Shown here: positions 1 to 6,153 of the stretch, one piece after another
How the letters are laid out: each line of letters opens with the position of its first letter
Position numbering within the stretch: position 1 is the stretch's first letter
Source of the DNA: an uncultured Gemmatimonadota bacterium
Lineage (GTDB): Bacteria > Gemmatimonadota > Gemmatimonadetes > Gemmatimonadales > Gemmatimonadaceae
Length of the DNA: 10,371 bases
NCBI GenBank assembly: GCA_903894655.1
Contig: CAITQY010000026.1
Span: 1-10,371 of the forward strand
Direction: 5' to 3'
Position numbers and translations under genes: made by a program
The notes under the pieces: generated by a model
What the model saw: the letters and a program-made list of their open reading frames with translations, nothing else
Databases searched by the model: none
Told to the model about the DNA's origin: nothing

Positions 1-832
1 CCACCGCCACGCCGGGGTTGGGCGCCCAGTTGCCGTAGTGGCCGCTGTGCAGCGCGCGGTTGGGGCCGTAAAAGGTGACGTCCACCCCCATCACACCGCG
101 CACGCCGAGCACCAACTGCGGCGCACCGCTCACATGGGCCGGGCCGTCGAAGAACAGCCACGCGTCGGCCGTCAGCACCGCCTTGTGCGCCTTGAGCAGG
201 TCGCCCAGGTGGGCCGATCCGGCTTCTTCTTCGCCTTCCAGAAAGAACGTCACGTTCACCGTGGGCGCTTTCTTGGCCGCCTTGAGCGCGTCGAGGGCGG
301 CCAGCATGGCGATGATCGGGCCCTTGTCGTCGCTGGCCGATCGCGCGCGGATGCGCACGGCAGGATCGATGGTGTCGCCCTTGGCGGGCATGGCCACGGC
401 GTCCGTGGCCACGCTGTTGGCGTAGCGACGCAGTTCGGGGGTGAACGGATCGCCGTTCCATCCGCCACCGGCCACCGGCTGTCCATCGTAGTGCGCATAC
501 ATCACGACGGTGCGCGTGGCGCCGGGCGCTTTGAGCTCGCCGAACAGTGCGGGGCTGCCGCCGGTGGGCGCTCGCAGCGGCCGCATGGCGACGCCGCGCT
601 TGGCGAAGGCCGCCGTGAGAAACTCGATGTTGCGTCGGATGTTCGCGGTATCCGAGGCCACGTTGGGAATGGCCATCAGGGCGAACGCTTCGTCGAGAAT
701 CTCGCGCTCGTGGGCCTTCCGCCATGCGTCGACGGCGGGACGGAGCGATTGCGCCGGCAGTGGTGCCGCAGCGAGCGTGGCGAGGGCGACGGCAGAGAGG
801 GCGGACGCCACGAAAGTACGAAAAGAGGCCAT
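1..832 (-). CDS. Secreted M20-family metallodipeptidase (partial, C-terminus beyond left edge)
   Basis: Zinc-dependent exopeptidase of the M20 (PepV/carnosinase-like) family, predicted to cleave dipeptides or short peptides outside the cytoplasm. Translating the minus strand from the ATG at 832-830 gives 277 open codons to the window edge. Residues 1-28 look like a Sec signal peptide ending LPAQ. Visible M20 motifs are YAHYDGQP (metal His114), SASDDKGP (bridging Asp168), EGEEEAGS (catalytic Glu202, metal Glu203), FFDGP (Asp229) and LHSGHYGN (His262, start of the lid domain). The spacing from Asp168 onward matches carnosinases as I remember them, but the His114-Asp168 gap is about 20 residues longer than usual. 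The rest of the lid domain and the last metal His are off-window. A weak AGGG lies just before the ATG. Family is certain; substrate is unknown. Confidence 0.93.
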   Translation of the reverse strand, partial: MASFRTFVASALSAVALATLAAAPLPAQSLRPAVDAWRKAHEREILDEAFALMAIPNVASDTANIRRNIEFLTAAFAKRGVAMRPLRAPTGGSPALFGELKAPGATRTVVMYAHYDGQPVAGGGWNGDPFTPELRRYANSVATDAVAMPAKGDTIDPAVRIRARSASDDKGPIIAMLAALDALKAAKKAPTVNVTFFLEGEEEAGSAHLGDLLKAHKAVLTADAWLFFDGPAHVSGAPQLVLGVRGVMGVDVTFYGPNRALHSGHYGNWAPNPGVAV

Positions 833-920
833 GCCCTATACTACAGCGGCAACCCCGACCCCGACGACATAGCCGGTCTCCGGAGGGCGGCCGGACAGAG
901 GCCACGCACACCACACGCAC

Positions 921-1019
921 CATCCGTGGTGTTATCTGCGTAGATCCGCGGTATAGCTGTTCCGGTGTGACCGCGGCACGAACCGCCTCACCGCGGATCG
1001 GCACGAATGTTCGCGGATG
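921..1019. repeat. Imperfect inverted repeat of ATCCGCGG-like words in intergenic DNA
   Basis: The 236-base gap between the receptor stop (1069) and the peptidase start (832) holds no plausible gene. Inside it, GATCCGCGGT at 943-952 is exactly complementary to ACCGCGGATC at 990-999, and an outer CATCCG at 921-926 pairs with CGGATG at 1014-1019. A small CGGT-GTG-ACCG hairpin (963-973) sits in the centre. The left arm is itself a degenerate tandem array: ATCCGTGG (922), ATCTGCGT (934) and ATCCGCGG (944), spaced 12 and 10 bases. It could be a dispersed palindromic element, a structured 3' end of the receptor mRNA, or a regulatory site for the peptidase gene. There is no T-run, so a classical intrinsic terminator is unlikely. 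Confidence 0.6.
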
Positions 1020-1068
1020 AGACCTCGAACGCCTGCACCGCGGGAAGACAGCCAGCAACAAGCCAACC

Positions 1069-3186
1069 TCAAAACTCCGCGCTCACCGTCGCAAACAGCG
1101 CCCGTGCCGGCAACACGAAGTAGCGAACCGACCCCGACACCGTGCCACTCGCGAACTTCTGCGTGTCGCCTAAATTCGCGCCACGCACCGTGAGCGTATA
1201 GCGGCCGAGCGTAGCCCGCGCCGACGCATCGACCGTGTAGTAGTCGGGCAATACACGATCCGCACTACTGGTGTTATCGAGATACGCCTTCGACTGATAC
1301 CGGCCTTCCACGCTCAGCATGAAACGGTTCGTGGGCGATACTTCAATGCGATGCGACGAGATGAACGCCGGCGTGAGCAGTGGCGTCACGTTGCGTCGCA
1401 CCACCGGCGTGCCGCGCGACGAATCGGTGAACTGCGCGATGCGGTTCTGGCTCCACGTAGCGTTGCCGGCCAGCACCACACGCGAGATCCCGCGATAGGC
1501 CGCATCGACTTCGATACCACGACGGTAGCTGTTGCCTACATTGCGCCGCAGAATCGATCCCGACGCCGTGGGCGCGCCGATACGCGCGATGTCGTTGCGG
1601 AAATCCATGCTGTACAGATTCCCCGACAGCTCCATCGTGGCGCGTGACCACGTGATACCCAGCTCGGCGTCGCGCACCGACTCCGGCTTCACACGCGTGA
1701 AGTCGCCGTAGTCGGCCACATTACCGCTGTTCAGGTCATCATCGCCGGCAAAGAGATCATTGCGCGCCGGCTCGCGGCTCGTAATACCGTACGACGCGTA
1801 CGACGCGACACCCGTAGCCAGCTGGTACGTGACACCGGCCTTCGGGTTGAAGAACATCCATTCGATGCTGCGCTCGTCGATGCCGGCGTTGGCGTCAGGC
1901 TCGTAGCGAAACGCGGCATAGCGCCCCTGCAGGTCGGCAAACCAACGCGCCTTACCGGCGTCGAGCGACAGCTTGGCGAAGGCGCTGGCGTCCTGCTTGT
2001 GGCCGGTGTTGTCGTACAGTGTGGTGGAGGGCTGGAAGTAGCCGCGGTGTGCGCGCTGATACGTGTTGGCGTTGATGCCGGTGTTCACGCGCAGCGCGCC
2101 ACGCTCCACGTTGTACGCGCTCGTCACGCCGTACCACGTGTGCGCCAAGTTGAAGCGATAGCGATCGGGCAACGCGATGTAGTCGTAGTTGCCGCTGGCC
2201 GAGTTGCGGTACACGGTGGTGCTTGCCGACCCGCCGTTCTGCAAGGCGCGCGTATACGCCAGCGACACCATCTGCTGTCCGAACTTGTCGCGCTCGTCGG
2301 GCTGCAGCGGATTGTAGCGACGATTCGCCCGCAACTCGTCGAGCGTCGCACCGGTGTACGAGAGCGTGTCGGCCAGCAGCCCCACCAGCGTGGTCAGCTT
2401 GACCACATCGCGCGCGCCGAACCACCCGGCGCCCACGAAGGCCGAGCGGCCCAGCACCCCACTGTGATCGCGGTACCCGTTGGTGCGCAGCGCACTGGCC
2501 CGGCCGTACACCGCAAACTTTGACGCGGTGAGCCCCGAGTTGAACGACGCGCTCACGCGTTGCGCGCCGAACGATCCCATCTGCAACTGCACGTCACCAC
2601 CGGCGTCGGCGCGCGCCACCGGCATGGTTTCGAAATTCACACTACCCGCGAACGACGCCGTGCCGGCGGTGCTCGTGCCCACGCCGCGCTGCACCTGCAC
2701 CGACTGCACGTTCGACATCAGGTCGGCCAGATTGGCGAAGTACAGCACCTGATCTTCCATGTCGTTCAGCGGCACGCCGTCGAGCGTGATGTTGATGCGC
2801 GTCTGGTCGATGCCGCGCAGCCGCAGATAGCTGTAGCCCCAGCTGGTGCCGGTTTCGGTGTGCGACGTCATGGAGGGCGCCGCATTCATGAGCAGCATCG
2901 GGACGTCCTGCCCGAAGTGACGCTGCGTGATGACGGCGCGACCGATGGTGGTTTGCGAGATCGGCGCCTGTTCGTTGGCGCGGATGGCGCGGACCAGCAC
3001 GCCTTCGATGTTGCGAACGGAGTCGGTCGTGGCGGCCACCGGAGCGGCTACCTTCGCGCTGTCGGGGCGGGACTGCGCGCCGAGCGTGGCGGCGGCAGTC
3101 AGAAGGCTGGCGCTGAGGGCAGCGCTGAACGTGGCGACACAAAGTCGCGGCGCGCGCCATGGGCGCGCGATTGCGTGCGGATACAT
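1069..3186 (-). CDS. TonB-dependent outer-membrane receptor, predicted thiamine importer
   Basis: A 705-residue TonB-dependent receptor: a 22-strand outer-membrane barrel with a plug, energised by TonB-ExbBD. Residues 1-38 form a signal peptide ending LGAQ. IEGVLVRA (60-67) is a likely TonB-box/plug-entry segment, and the plug spans about 60-190 with LRLRGIDQTR, NITLDGVPLND and VQVQRGVGTSTAGTASFAGSVNFET. The rest is beta-rich and ends in Phe, as expected for BAM recognition. The start at 3186 is fixed by an AGGGAG Shine-Dalgarno 8 bases upstream. That site lies inside a TPP riboswitch, so the predicted ligand is thiamine or a phosphorylated or precursor form. This corresponds to the TPP-regulated receptors proposed by comparative genomics of thiamine metabolism in other didermic bacteria. 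The gene is divergent from a PnuC/PnuT transporter and kinase. Receptor identity is very sure; the ligand is inferred from the riboswitch. Confidence 0.95.
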   Translation of the reverse strand: MYPHAIARPWRAPRLCVATFSAALSASLLTAAATLGAQSRPDSAKVAAPVAATTDSVRNIEGVLVRAIRANEQAPISQTTIGRAVITQRHFGQDVPMLLMNAAPSMTSHTETGTSWGYSYLRLRGIDQTRINITLDGVPLNDMEDQVLYFANLADLMSNVQSVQVQRGVGTSTAGTASFAGSVNFETMPVARADAGGDVQLQMGSFGAQRVSASFNSGLTASKFAVYGRASALRTNGYRDHSGVLGRSAFVGAGWFGARDVVKLTTLVGLLADTLSYTGATLDELRANRRYNPLQPDERDKFGQQMVSLAYTRALQNGGSASTTVYRNSASGNYDYIALPDRYRFNLAHTWYGVTSAYNVERGALRVNTGINANTYQRAHRGYFQPSTTLYDNTGHKQDASAFAKLSLDAGKARWFADLQGRYAAFRYEPDANAGIDERSIEWMFFNPKAGVTYQLATGVASYASYGITSREPARNDLFAGDDDLNSGNVADYGDFTRVKPESVRDAELGITWSRATMELSGNLYSMDFRNDIARIGAPTASGSILRRNVGNSYRRGIEVDAAYRGISRVVLAGNATWSQNRIAQFTDSSRGTPVVRRNVTPLLTPAFISSHRIEVSPTNRFMLSVEGRYQSKAYLDNTSSADRVLPDYYTVDASARATLGRYTLTVRGANLGDTQKFASGTVSGSVRYFVLPARALFATVSAEF

Positions 3187-3192
3187 CGATTG

Positions 3193-3275
3193 GACTCCCT
3201 ACGCCGGTACGAGCCGGATCAGGTTCTACGGGACTCTCTCAGCCAACGCGCACTGGCGGCGCCGGCACCCCGGTC
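3193..3275 (-). ncRNA. TPP riboswitch (THI element)
   Basis: Read on the minus strand, the sequence carries all the conserved blocks of the thiamine-pyrophosphate aptamer in order: GGGGTGC near 3271-3265, a variable P3 arm, CTGAGA (3242-3237), GAACCTGATCCGG (3226-3214), the CCGG-CTCGTA-CCGG arm, and GCGTAGGGA with a closing GAC/GTC P1 pairing. TPP binding normally lowers expression of downstream thiamine genes. Here the 3' conserved GTAGGGA block is also the ribosome binding site of the receptor gene, whose ATG is only 6 bases beyond the aptamer. Control is therefore probably direct occlusion of translation initiation, with no separate expression platform or terminator. No aptamer is seen in the opposite orientation for the divergent transporter. 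Confidence 0.97.
3195..3200 (-). promoter_or_regulatory. Shine-Dalgarno embedded in the TPP aptamer
   Basis: AGGGAG on the minus strand, 8 bases before the receptor ATG (3186). It is part of the conserved 3' GTAGGGA segment of the aptamer, so ligand-stabilised folding should hide it from the ribosome. This site supports choosing 3186 as the start codon. Confidence 0.8.
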
Positions 3276-3308
3276 ATGTTCGGAGAACCCTAATTAGCTG
3301 TCCATCTC
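3276..3308. promoter_or_regulatory. Compact divergent promoter zone (tentative)
   Basis: Only 33 bases separate the aptamer's 5' end from the pnuC-like start codon. The one AT-rich island is the palindromic TAATTA at 3291-3296, which could act as a -10-like element in either direction. I find no convincing -35 hexamer on either strand. The receptor's promoter probably extends into the first codons of the transporter gene, and the transporter's promoter into the aptamer DNA. The transporter ATG (3309) has no recognisable Shine-Dalgarno, so its mRNA may have a very short leader or none. Confidence 0.3.
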
Positions 3309-3953
3309 ATGACCAGTACGGAGTTCCACCTCCTGTCCGAGCCCTGCGCCTGGCTCGTCGCGCATGGGAGCTCCTGCCCGGAGCTCTTCGGCTTCATCAC
3401 GGGTGTGCTCAACGTGTGGCTCATCACGCGTGAGAACATCTGGAGCTGGCCACTCGGCGTGCTCAACGCCGGCTTCTACGTGGTGGTGTTTGCCCGCACC
3501 GGTCTCTACTCCGACACCGGGCTGCAGGTGGTCTATCTGGTGTTGTCGCTGTACGGATGGTGGCACTGGCTACGCGGTGGAACGGGCCAGCAAGCGGTGG
3601 TCGTCACGCGCACACCGCGGCGTACGGCGCTGCTGATGGTCGCCATCGCGCTCGTGTCGTGGGTCACGCTGGCCACGATCACCCGCCGAATGCCGGGCGC
3701 CGCGCTCCCGTGGCTCGACGCCGCGCTCGTATCGATCAGTCTCGTGGCGCAGTACCTGATGACGCGCAAATTTCTCGAGAACTGGCTGCTCTGGATCGCG
3801 GTCGACGTGGTGTACATCGGTCTGTTCATCAACCGGCAGCTCCCACTCACGGCCATTCTGTACGCCGTGTTTTTGGTGCTCGCCATCATTGGCTACGTGC
3901 AATGGCATCGATCGGCGGCGCGGACACAGCGCACGAGCGAACGCACGAACTGA
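3309..3953 (+). CDS. pnuC: PnuC/PnuT-family vitamin transporter
   Basis: A 214-residue inner-membrane protein of the PnuC family, facilitators for B-vitamin nucleosides: nicotinamide riboside (PnuC), riboflavin (PnuX), thiamine (PnuT). Hallmarks are ELFGFITGVLNVWLITREN-IWSWPLG (25-50), YVVVFARTGLYSDTGLQ (57-73), LYGWWHW (81-87) and, in the second half, KFLENWLLWIAVD (154-166) followed by TAILYAVFLVLAIIGYVQW. About seven membrane segments are visible. Such proteins do not pump; flux is driven by phosphorylation of the substrate inside the cell, which fits the kinase gene overlapping its 3' end. It lies back-to-back with a TPP-riboswitch-controlled receptor, favouring a thiamine (PnuT) role, but residues alone do not settle this and nicotinamide riboside remains possible. 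The family assignment is firm. Confidence 0.92.
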   Translation: MTSTEFHLLSEPCAWLVAHGSSCPELFGFITGVLNVWLITRENIWSWPLGVLNAGFYVVVFARTGLYSDTGLQVVYLVLSLYGWWHWLRGGTGQQAVVVTRTPRRTALLMVAIALVSWVTLATITRRMPGAALPWLDAALVSISLVAQYLMTRKFLENWLLWIAVDVVYIGLFINRQLPLTAILYAVFLVLAIIGYVQWHRSAARTQRTSERTN

Positions 3954-4468
3954 CCCGTATCGTCCTCACGGGCTCGGAGTCGGTCGGGAAAACCACGCTC
4001 GGCCTACAGCTGGCCGCGCGCTACGGCATCACGTGCGTACCCGAGTTCGTGCGCGACTATGCCGCCGCCAAGGGCGCGCCGCTCGACGATCGCGATCATG
4101 GCCCCATCGCCACGGGGCAGATGGCACGGGAAGACACGCACATTGCCGCCGCCCTCGCCCGCGGCGACACGCTGCTGCTGCAGGACACCGACCTGATCAG
4201 CACCGTCGTATACTGCCATCACTACTTCGGCCGCTGCCCCGACTTCATCGAGCAGGCGGCCATCGCGCGGCGAGCCACGCACTATCTGCTGCTCGAGATC
4301 GACGTGCCGTGGATCGCCGACGGCATCCGCGACCGCGAGAAACACCGAGTCGAAGTGCAGACCCTCTTTCGCGACACGTTGGCGCGATTCGCCGCACCGG
4401 TTACCGTTGTACAGGGCACGTGGGAGACACGTTTCGCCACAGCAGCCGCACTGATCGACACCGTCTAG
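3902..4468 (+). CDS. NadR-like stand-alone P-loop kinase (candidate vitamin kinase)
   Basis: A 188-residue P-loop NTPase matching the ribosylnicotinamide-kinase domain of NadR (AAA_28 type) without the NMN adenylyltransferase domain. Visible are Walker A GSESVGKT (24-31), VPEFVRDYA (46-54), TGQMARED, the acidic DTDLIST strand (95-101), VVYCHHYFG, and the lid/ribose-region signature LLLEIDVPWIADGIRDR (129-145). It should transfer a phosphate from ATP to an imported nucleoside-like vitamin. The ATG at 3902 overlaps the transporter gene by 52 bases. No good ribosome binding site is seen, but no in-frame ATG, GTG or TTG lies between it and Walker A, so translation is probably coupled. If the transporter is PnuT-like, the substrate would be thiamine; by family default it would be nicotinamide riboside. 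Upstream extension of the frame to 3557 is only transporter shadow. Confidence 0.9.
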   Translation: MASIGGADTAHERTHELTRIVLTGSESVGKTTLGLQLAARYGITCVPEFVRDYAAAKGAPLDDRDHGPIATGQMAREDTHIAAALARGDTLLLQDTDLISTVVYCHHYFGRCPDFIEQAAIARRATHYLLLEIDVPWIADGIRDREKHRVEVQTLFRDTLARFAAPVTVVQGTWETRFATAAALIDTV

Positions 4469-4500
4469 CTGGCCGATTTTCTTTTACAGGACACACCACC

Positions 4501-4941
4501 ATGTCTGACAAAACGCAGAACTTCGCCAACCACGCGAAGTACATGCCGATGTTCCATTTCTTCGCCGCTCCGCTCTCGATGATTTTCCTGATCTGGAGTG
4601 CGTGGCGGGCGATGACGATCCGAGATGTCGAGACGCACTACCTGCTGGTTGGTGCGCTGGCCTTGTTCGGGGCGGTCTCGATATCGCGGCTCTCGCCGAT
4701 CCGCGCGCAGGACCGTCTGATCCGCCTCGAAGAGCAACTGCGCTATGGCCGTCTGCTGCCGGCTGATCTCACCGCGCGGGCACACGCCGCATTTTCGCCG
4801 CAGCACTACATCGCGCTGCGCTTCGCGAGCGACGCCGAACTGGCCACGATGGTCGAAATGGTGGTGAAGAATCCCGCGCTCACGGGCAAGGAGATCAAAG
4901 CCCAAATCAAGACCTGGCGCCCTGATCACTTCCGCGTATAA
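4501..4941 (+). CDS. Small membrane protein, DUF6526-like
   Basis: A 146-residue protein of unknown function that I believe belongs to DUF6526, from the N-terminal QNFANH motif, the central DRLIRLEEQLR stretch and the C-terminal KNPALTGKEIKAQIKTWRPD. Two hydrophobic segments (about 17-36 and 46-63) probably form a membrane hairpin, followed by a soluble, partly helical tail with LRFASDAEL. The start at 4501 is supported by AGGA about 10 bases upstream. It follows the kinase by 32 bases and ends at a strong hairpin, so it may be the third gene of the transporter-kinase transcript. A T-rich stretch (4480-4491) in the gap could instead mark a break or a promoter. Nothing in the sequence links it to vitamin transport. 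The reading frame is secure; the family name is from memory. Confidence 0.8.
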   Translation: MSDKTQNFANHAKYMPMFHFFAAPLSMIFLIWSAWRAMTIRDVETHYLLVGALALFGAVSISRLSPIRAQDRLIRLEEQLRYGRLLPADLTARAHAAFSPQHYIALRFASDAELATMVEMVVKNPALTGKEIKAQIKTWRPDHFRV

Positions 4942-4989
4942 GTGTCCGGCGGTGTCGCGTGCACGTCTACGCGCGCGACACCAACACTT
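4940..4989. terminator. Bidirectional hairpin between convergent genes
   Basis: A 12-bp stem pairs 4951-4962 with 4971-4982 (one G-U pair, 8-base loop). It is backed by a 6-bp outer stem, AAGTGT at 4940-4945 with ACACTT at 4984-4989. It starts in the stop codon of the DUF6526-like gene and carries the stop codon of the opposite methyltransferase gene (4967-4969) in its loop. No T-run of note follows on either side, so termination efficiency is uncertain; it may instead protect both mRNA 3' ends. Confidence 0.6.
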
Positions 4990-6151
4990 CCACCGGTAGC
5001 CCACCGTTCGCGGTGCGAAGTACCGCGTCGAACGCGAGCCGCGTCTGCGCCGCCATTACGCGGTCTGGCACCAGCATCCCGAGTTGCCATCCGCGACCGC
5101 CCGCGCGCACGACATCGCCCAGTCTCGCATACAGTGAGCGCAGATCGGCGCCATCACTGATGCGTAGGCCGTACGGCGGGTTGGTCAACACCAATCCGCC
5201 AGAGCCGATCGATTCCAGCGACGTATCCGACAGCGGCCCCTGCTCGATCACGAGATCCTGGAGCACGCCGGCGCGCTCCGCGTTGGCCACGGCGGCCTTG
5301 CACGCACCGGCATCGCGGTCACGCATTACGATCGGCGCGCCCACCGACGGCAACTGTTCCGCCCTCGCCGTCGCGCGCACCTGCTCGTGCATCGGCGCGT
5401 CGGCCCCCGGCCACAGCTCCATCGCGAACTCGCGTCCCAATCCCGGCGCCATACGACGCACGCGCAGCGCCGCTTCGATACCGATCGTACCCGATCCGCA
5501 GAACGGGTCCACCAACGGCACCTCACCGTTCCAATCACAGGCCGCGAGCATCGCCGCCGCCAGCGTCTCGCGTAGCGGTGCCTTCGCAATCGCCTGCCGC
5601 CAGCCGCGTCGGTGCAGCAGCGCCCCCGAGCTGTCGGCGCTGATCGTGCATCGGTCGTGATCGAAGCGCACCACGATCAACTGCGTGTTGCCGTCGTCGT
5701 CCTCCTCGTCATCCTTGGCCCGGCCGAGCGCCTGCGAGCCCTTGATGCTGTTGGTGATCCCGCGCGCCACACGCTCGGCCACCGCATCCGAGTGATACAA
5801 CCGCGACTTGCGACACGTCACGCGCAATCGCACGGCCGCGCCGGGCGAGAGCACGAGGTGCCACGGCACACGAGAAGCCATCTTTTCGAGCGTCGCGAAA
5901 TCGCGCGCCTCGAACTCGGCCAAGCGCACCAGCACACGGCTGGCTAATCGCGACCACAGGTTCACCGTGAACAGCTGCTCGGCGGTGGCATTGAACGACA
6001 CTCCGGCCGGGCTGACGTCGCGGGGGGTAATGCCCAACGCGATGCACTCAGCGGCGATCAGTGGCGCGAGACCGGGAGCGGCGATCGCAAACGCATCAAA
6101 ACTCGCCGTAGCGACCGGGGACCGGTCCTTCGCCTCCCGCATCGATGACAT
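4967..6151 (-). CDS. THUMP-domain class I SAM-dependent RNA methyltransferase (RlmL N-domain/UPF0020 type)
   Basis: A 394-residue methyltransferase predicted to make N2-methylguanosine in rRNA, as the N-terminal half of E. coli RlmL (rlmL) does at G2445 of 23S rRNA. Residues about 55-175 fit a ferredoxin-like plus THUMP RNA-binding module. HRRGWRQAIAKAPLRETLAAAML (180-202) leads into SAM motif I DPFCGSGTIGIEAAL (215-229), and the catalytic NPPYG is at 324-328. It is much shorter than the two-domain enterobacterial RlmKL. A run of seven acidic residues (147-153) inside the THUMP region is unusual. The start at 6151 is set by GAGGGG (6163-6158) six bases upstream and lies two bases after the msrQ stop, so it is translated as the last gene of msrP-msrQ. 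The open frame upstream of 6151 is msrQ shadow. The target nucleotide is inferred. Confidence 0.92.
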   Translation of the reverse strand: MSSMREAKDRSPVATASFDAFAIAAPGLAPLIAAECIALGITPRDVSPAGVSFNATAEQLFTVNLWSRLASRVLVRLAEFEARDFATLEKMASRVPWHLVLSPGAAVRLRVTCRKSRLYHSDAVAERVARGITNSIKGSQALGRAKDDEEDDDGNTQLIVVRFDHDRCTISADSSGALLHRRGWRQAIAKAPLRETLAAAMLAACDWNGEVPLVDPFCGSGTIGIEAALRVRRMAPGLGREFAMELWPGADAPMHEQVRATARAEQLPSVGAPIVMRDRDAGACKAAVANAERAGVLQDLVIEQGPLSDTSLESIGSGGLVLTNPPYGLRISDGADLRSLYARLGDVVRAGGRGWQLGMLVPDRVMAAQTRLAFDAVLRTANGGLPVEVLVSRA

Positions 6152-6153
6152 TT

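Noticed and set aside
38..943. Plus-strand open frame of 301 codons
   Set aside because: It is the antisense shadow of the M20 peptidase. The product is His/Arg/Gly-rich with no recognisable domain, while the minus strand shows all the catalytic motifs.
2560..3297. Plus-strand open frame of 245 codons over the receptor gene and riboswitch
   Set aside because: It is antisense to a clear TonB receptor and runs through the aptamer. The composition is of low-complexity shadow type.
3187..3308. Possible second TPP riboswitch serving the plus-strand transporter
   Set aside because: The plus strand carries only the complement of the minus-strand aptamer; no second set of conserved blocks is present.
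3557..3901. N-terminal extension of the kinase frame
   Set aside because: It overlaps the transporter gene, and its translation is Arg/His-rich with no homology; the kinase domain begins after 3902.
3889..4500. N-terminal extension of the DUF6526-like frame
   Set aside because: It overlaps the kinase gene out of frame and is Arg/His-rich. A ribosome site and the conserved N-terminus start at 4501.
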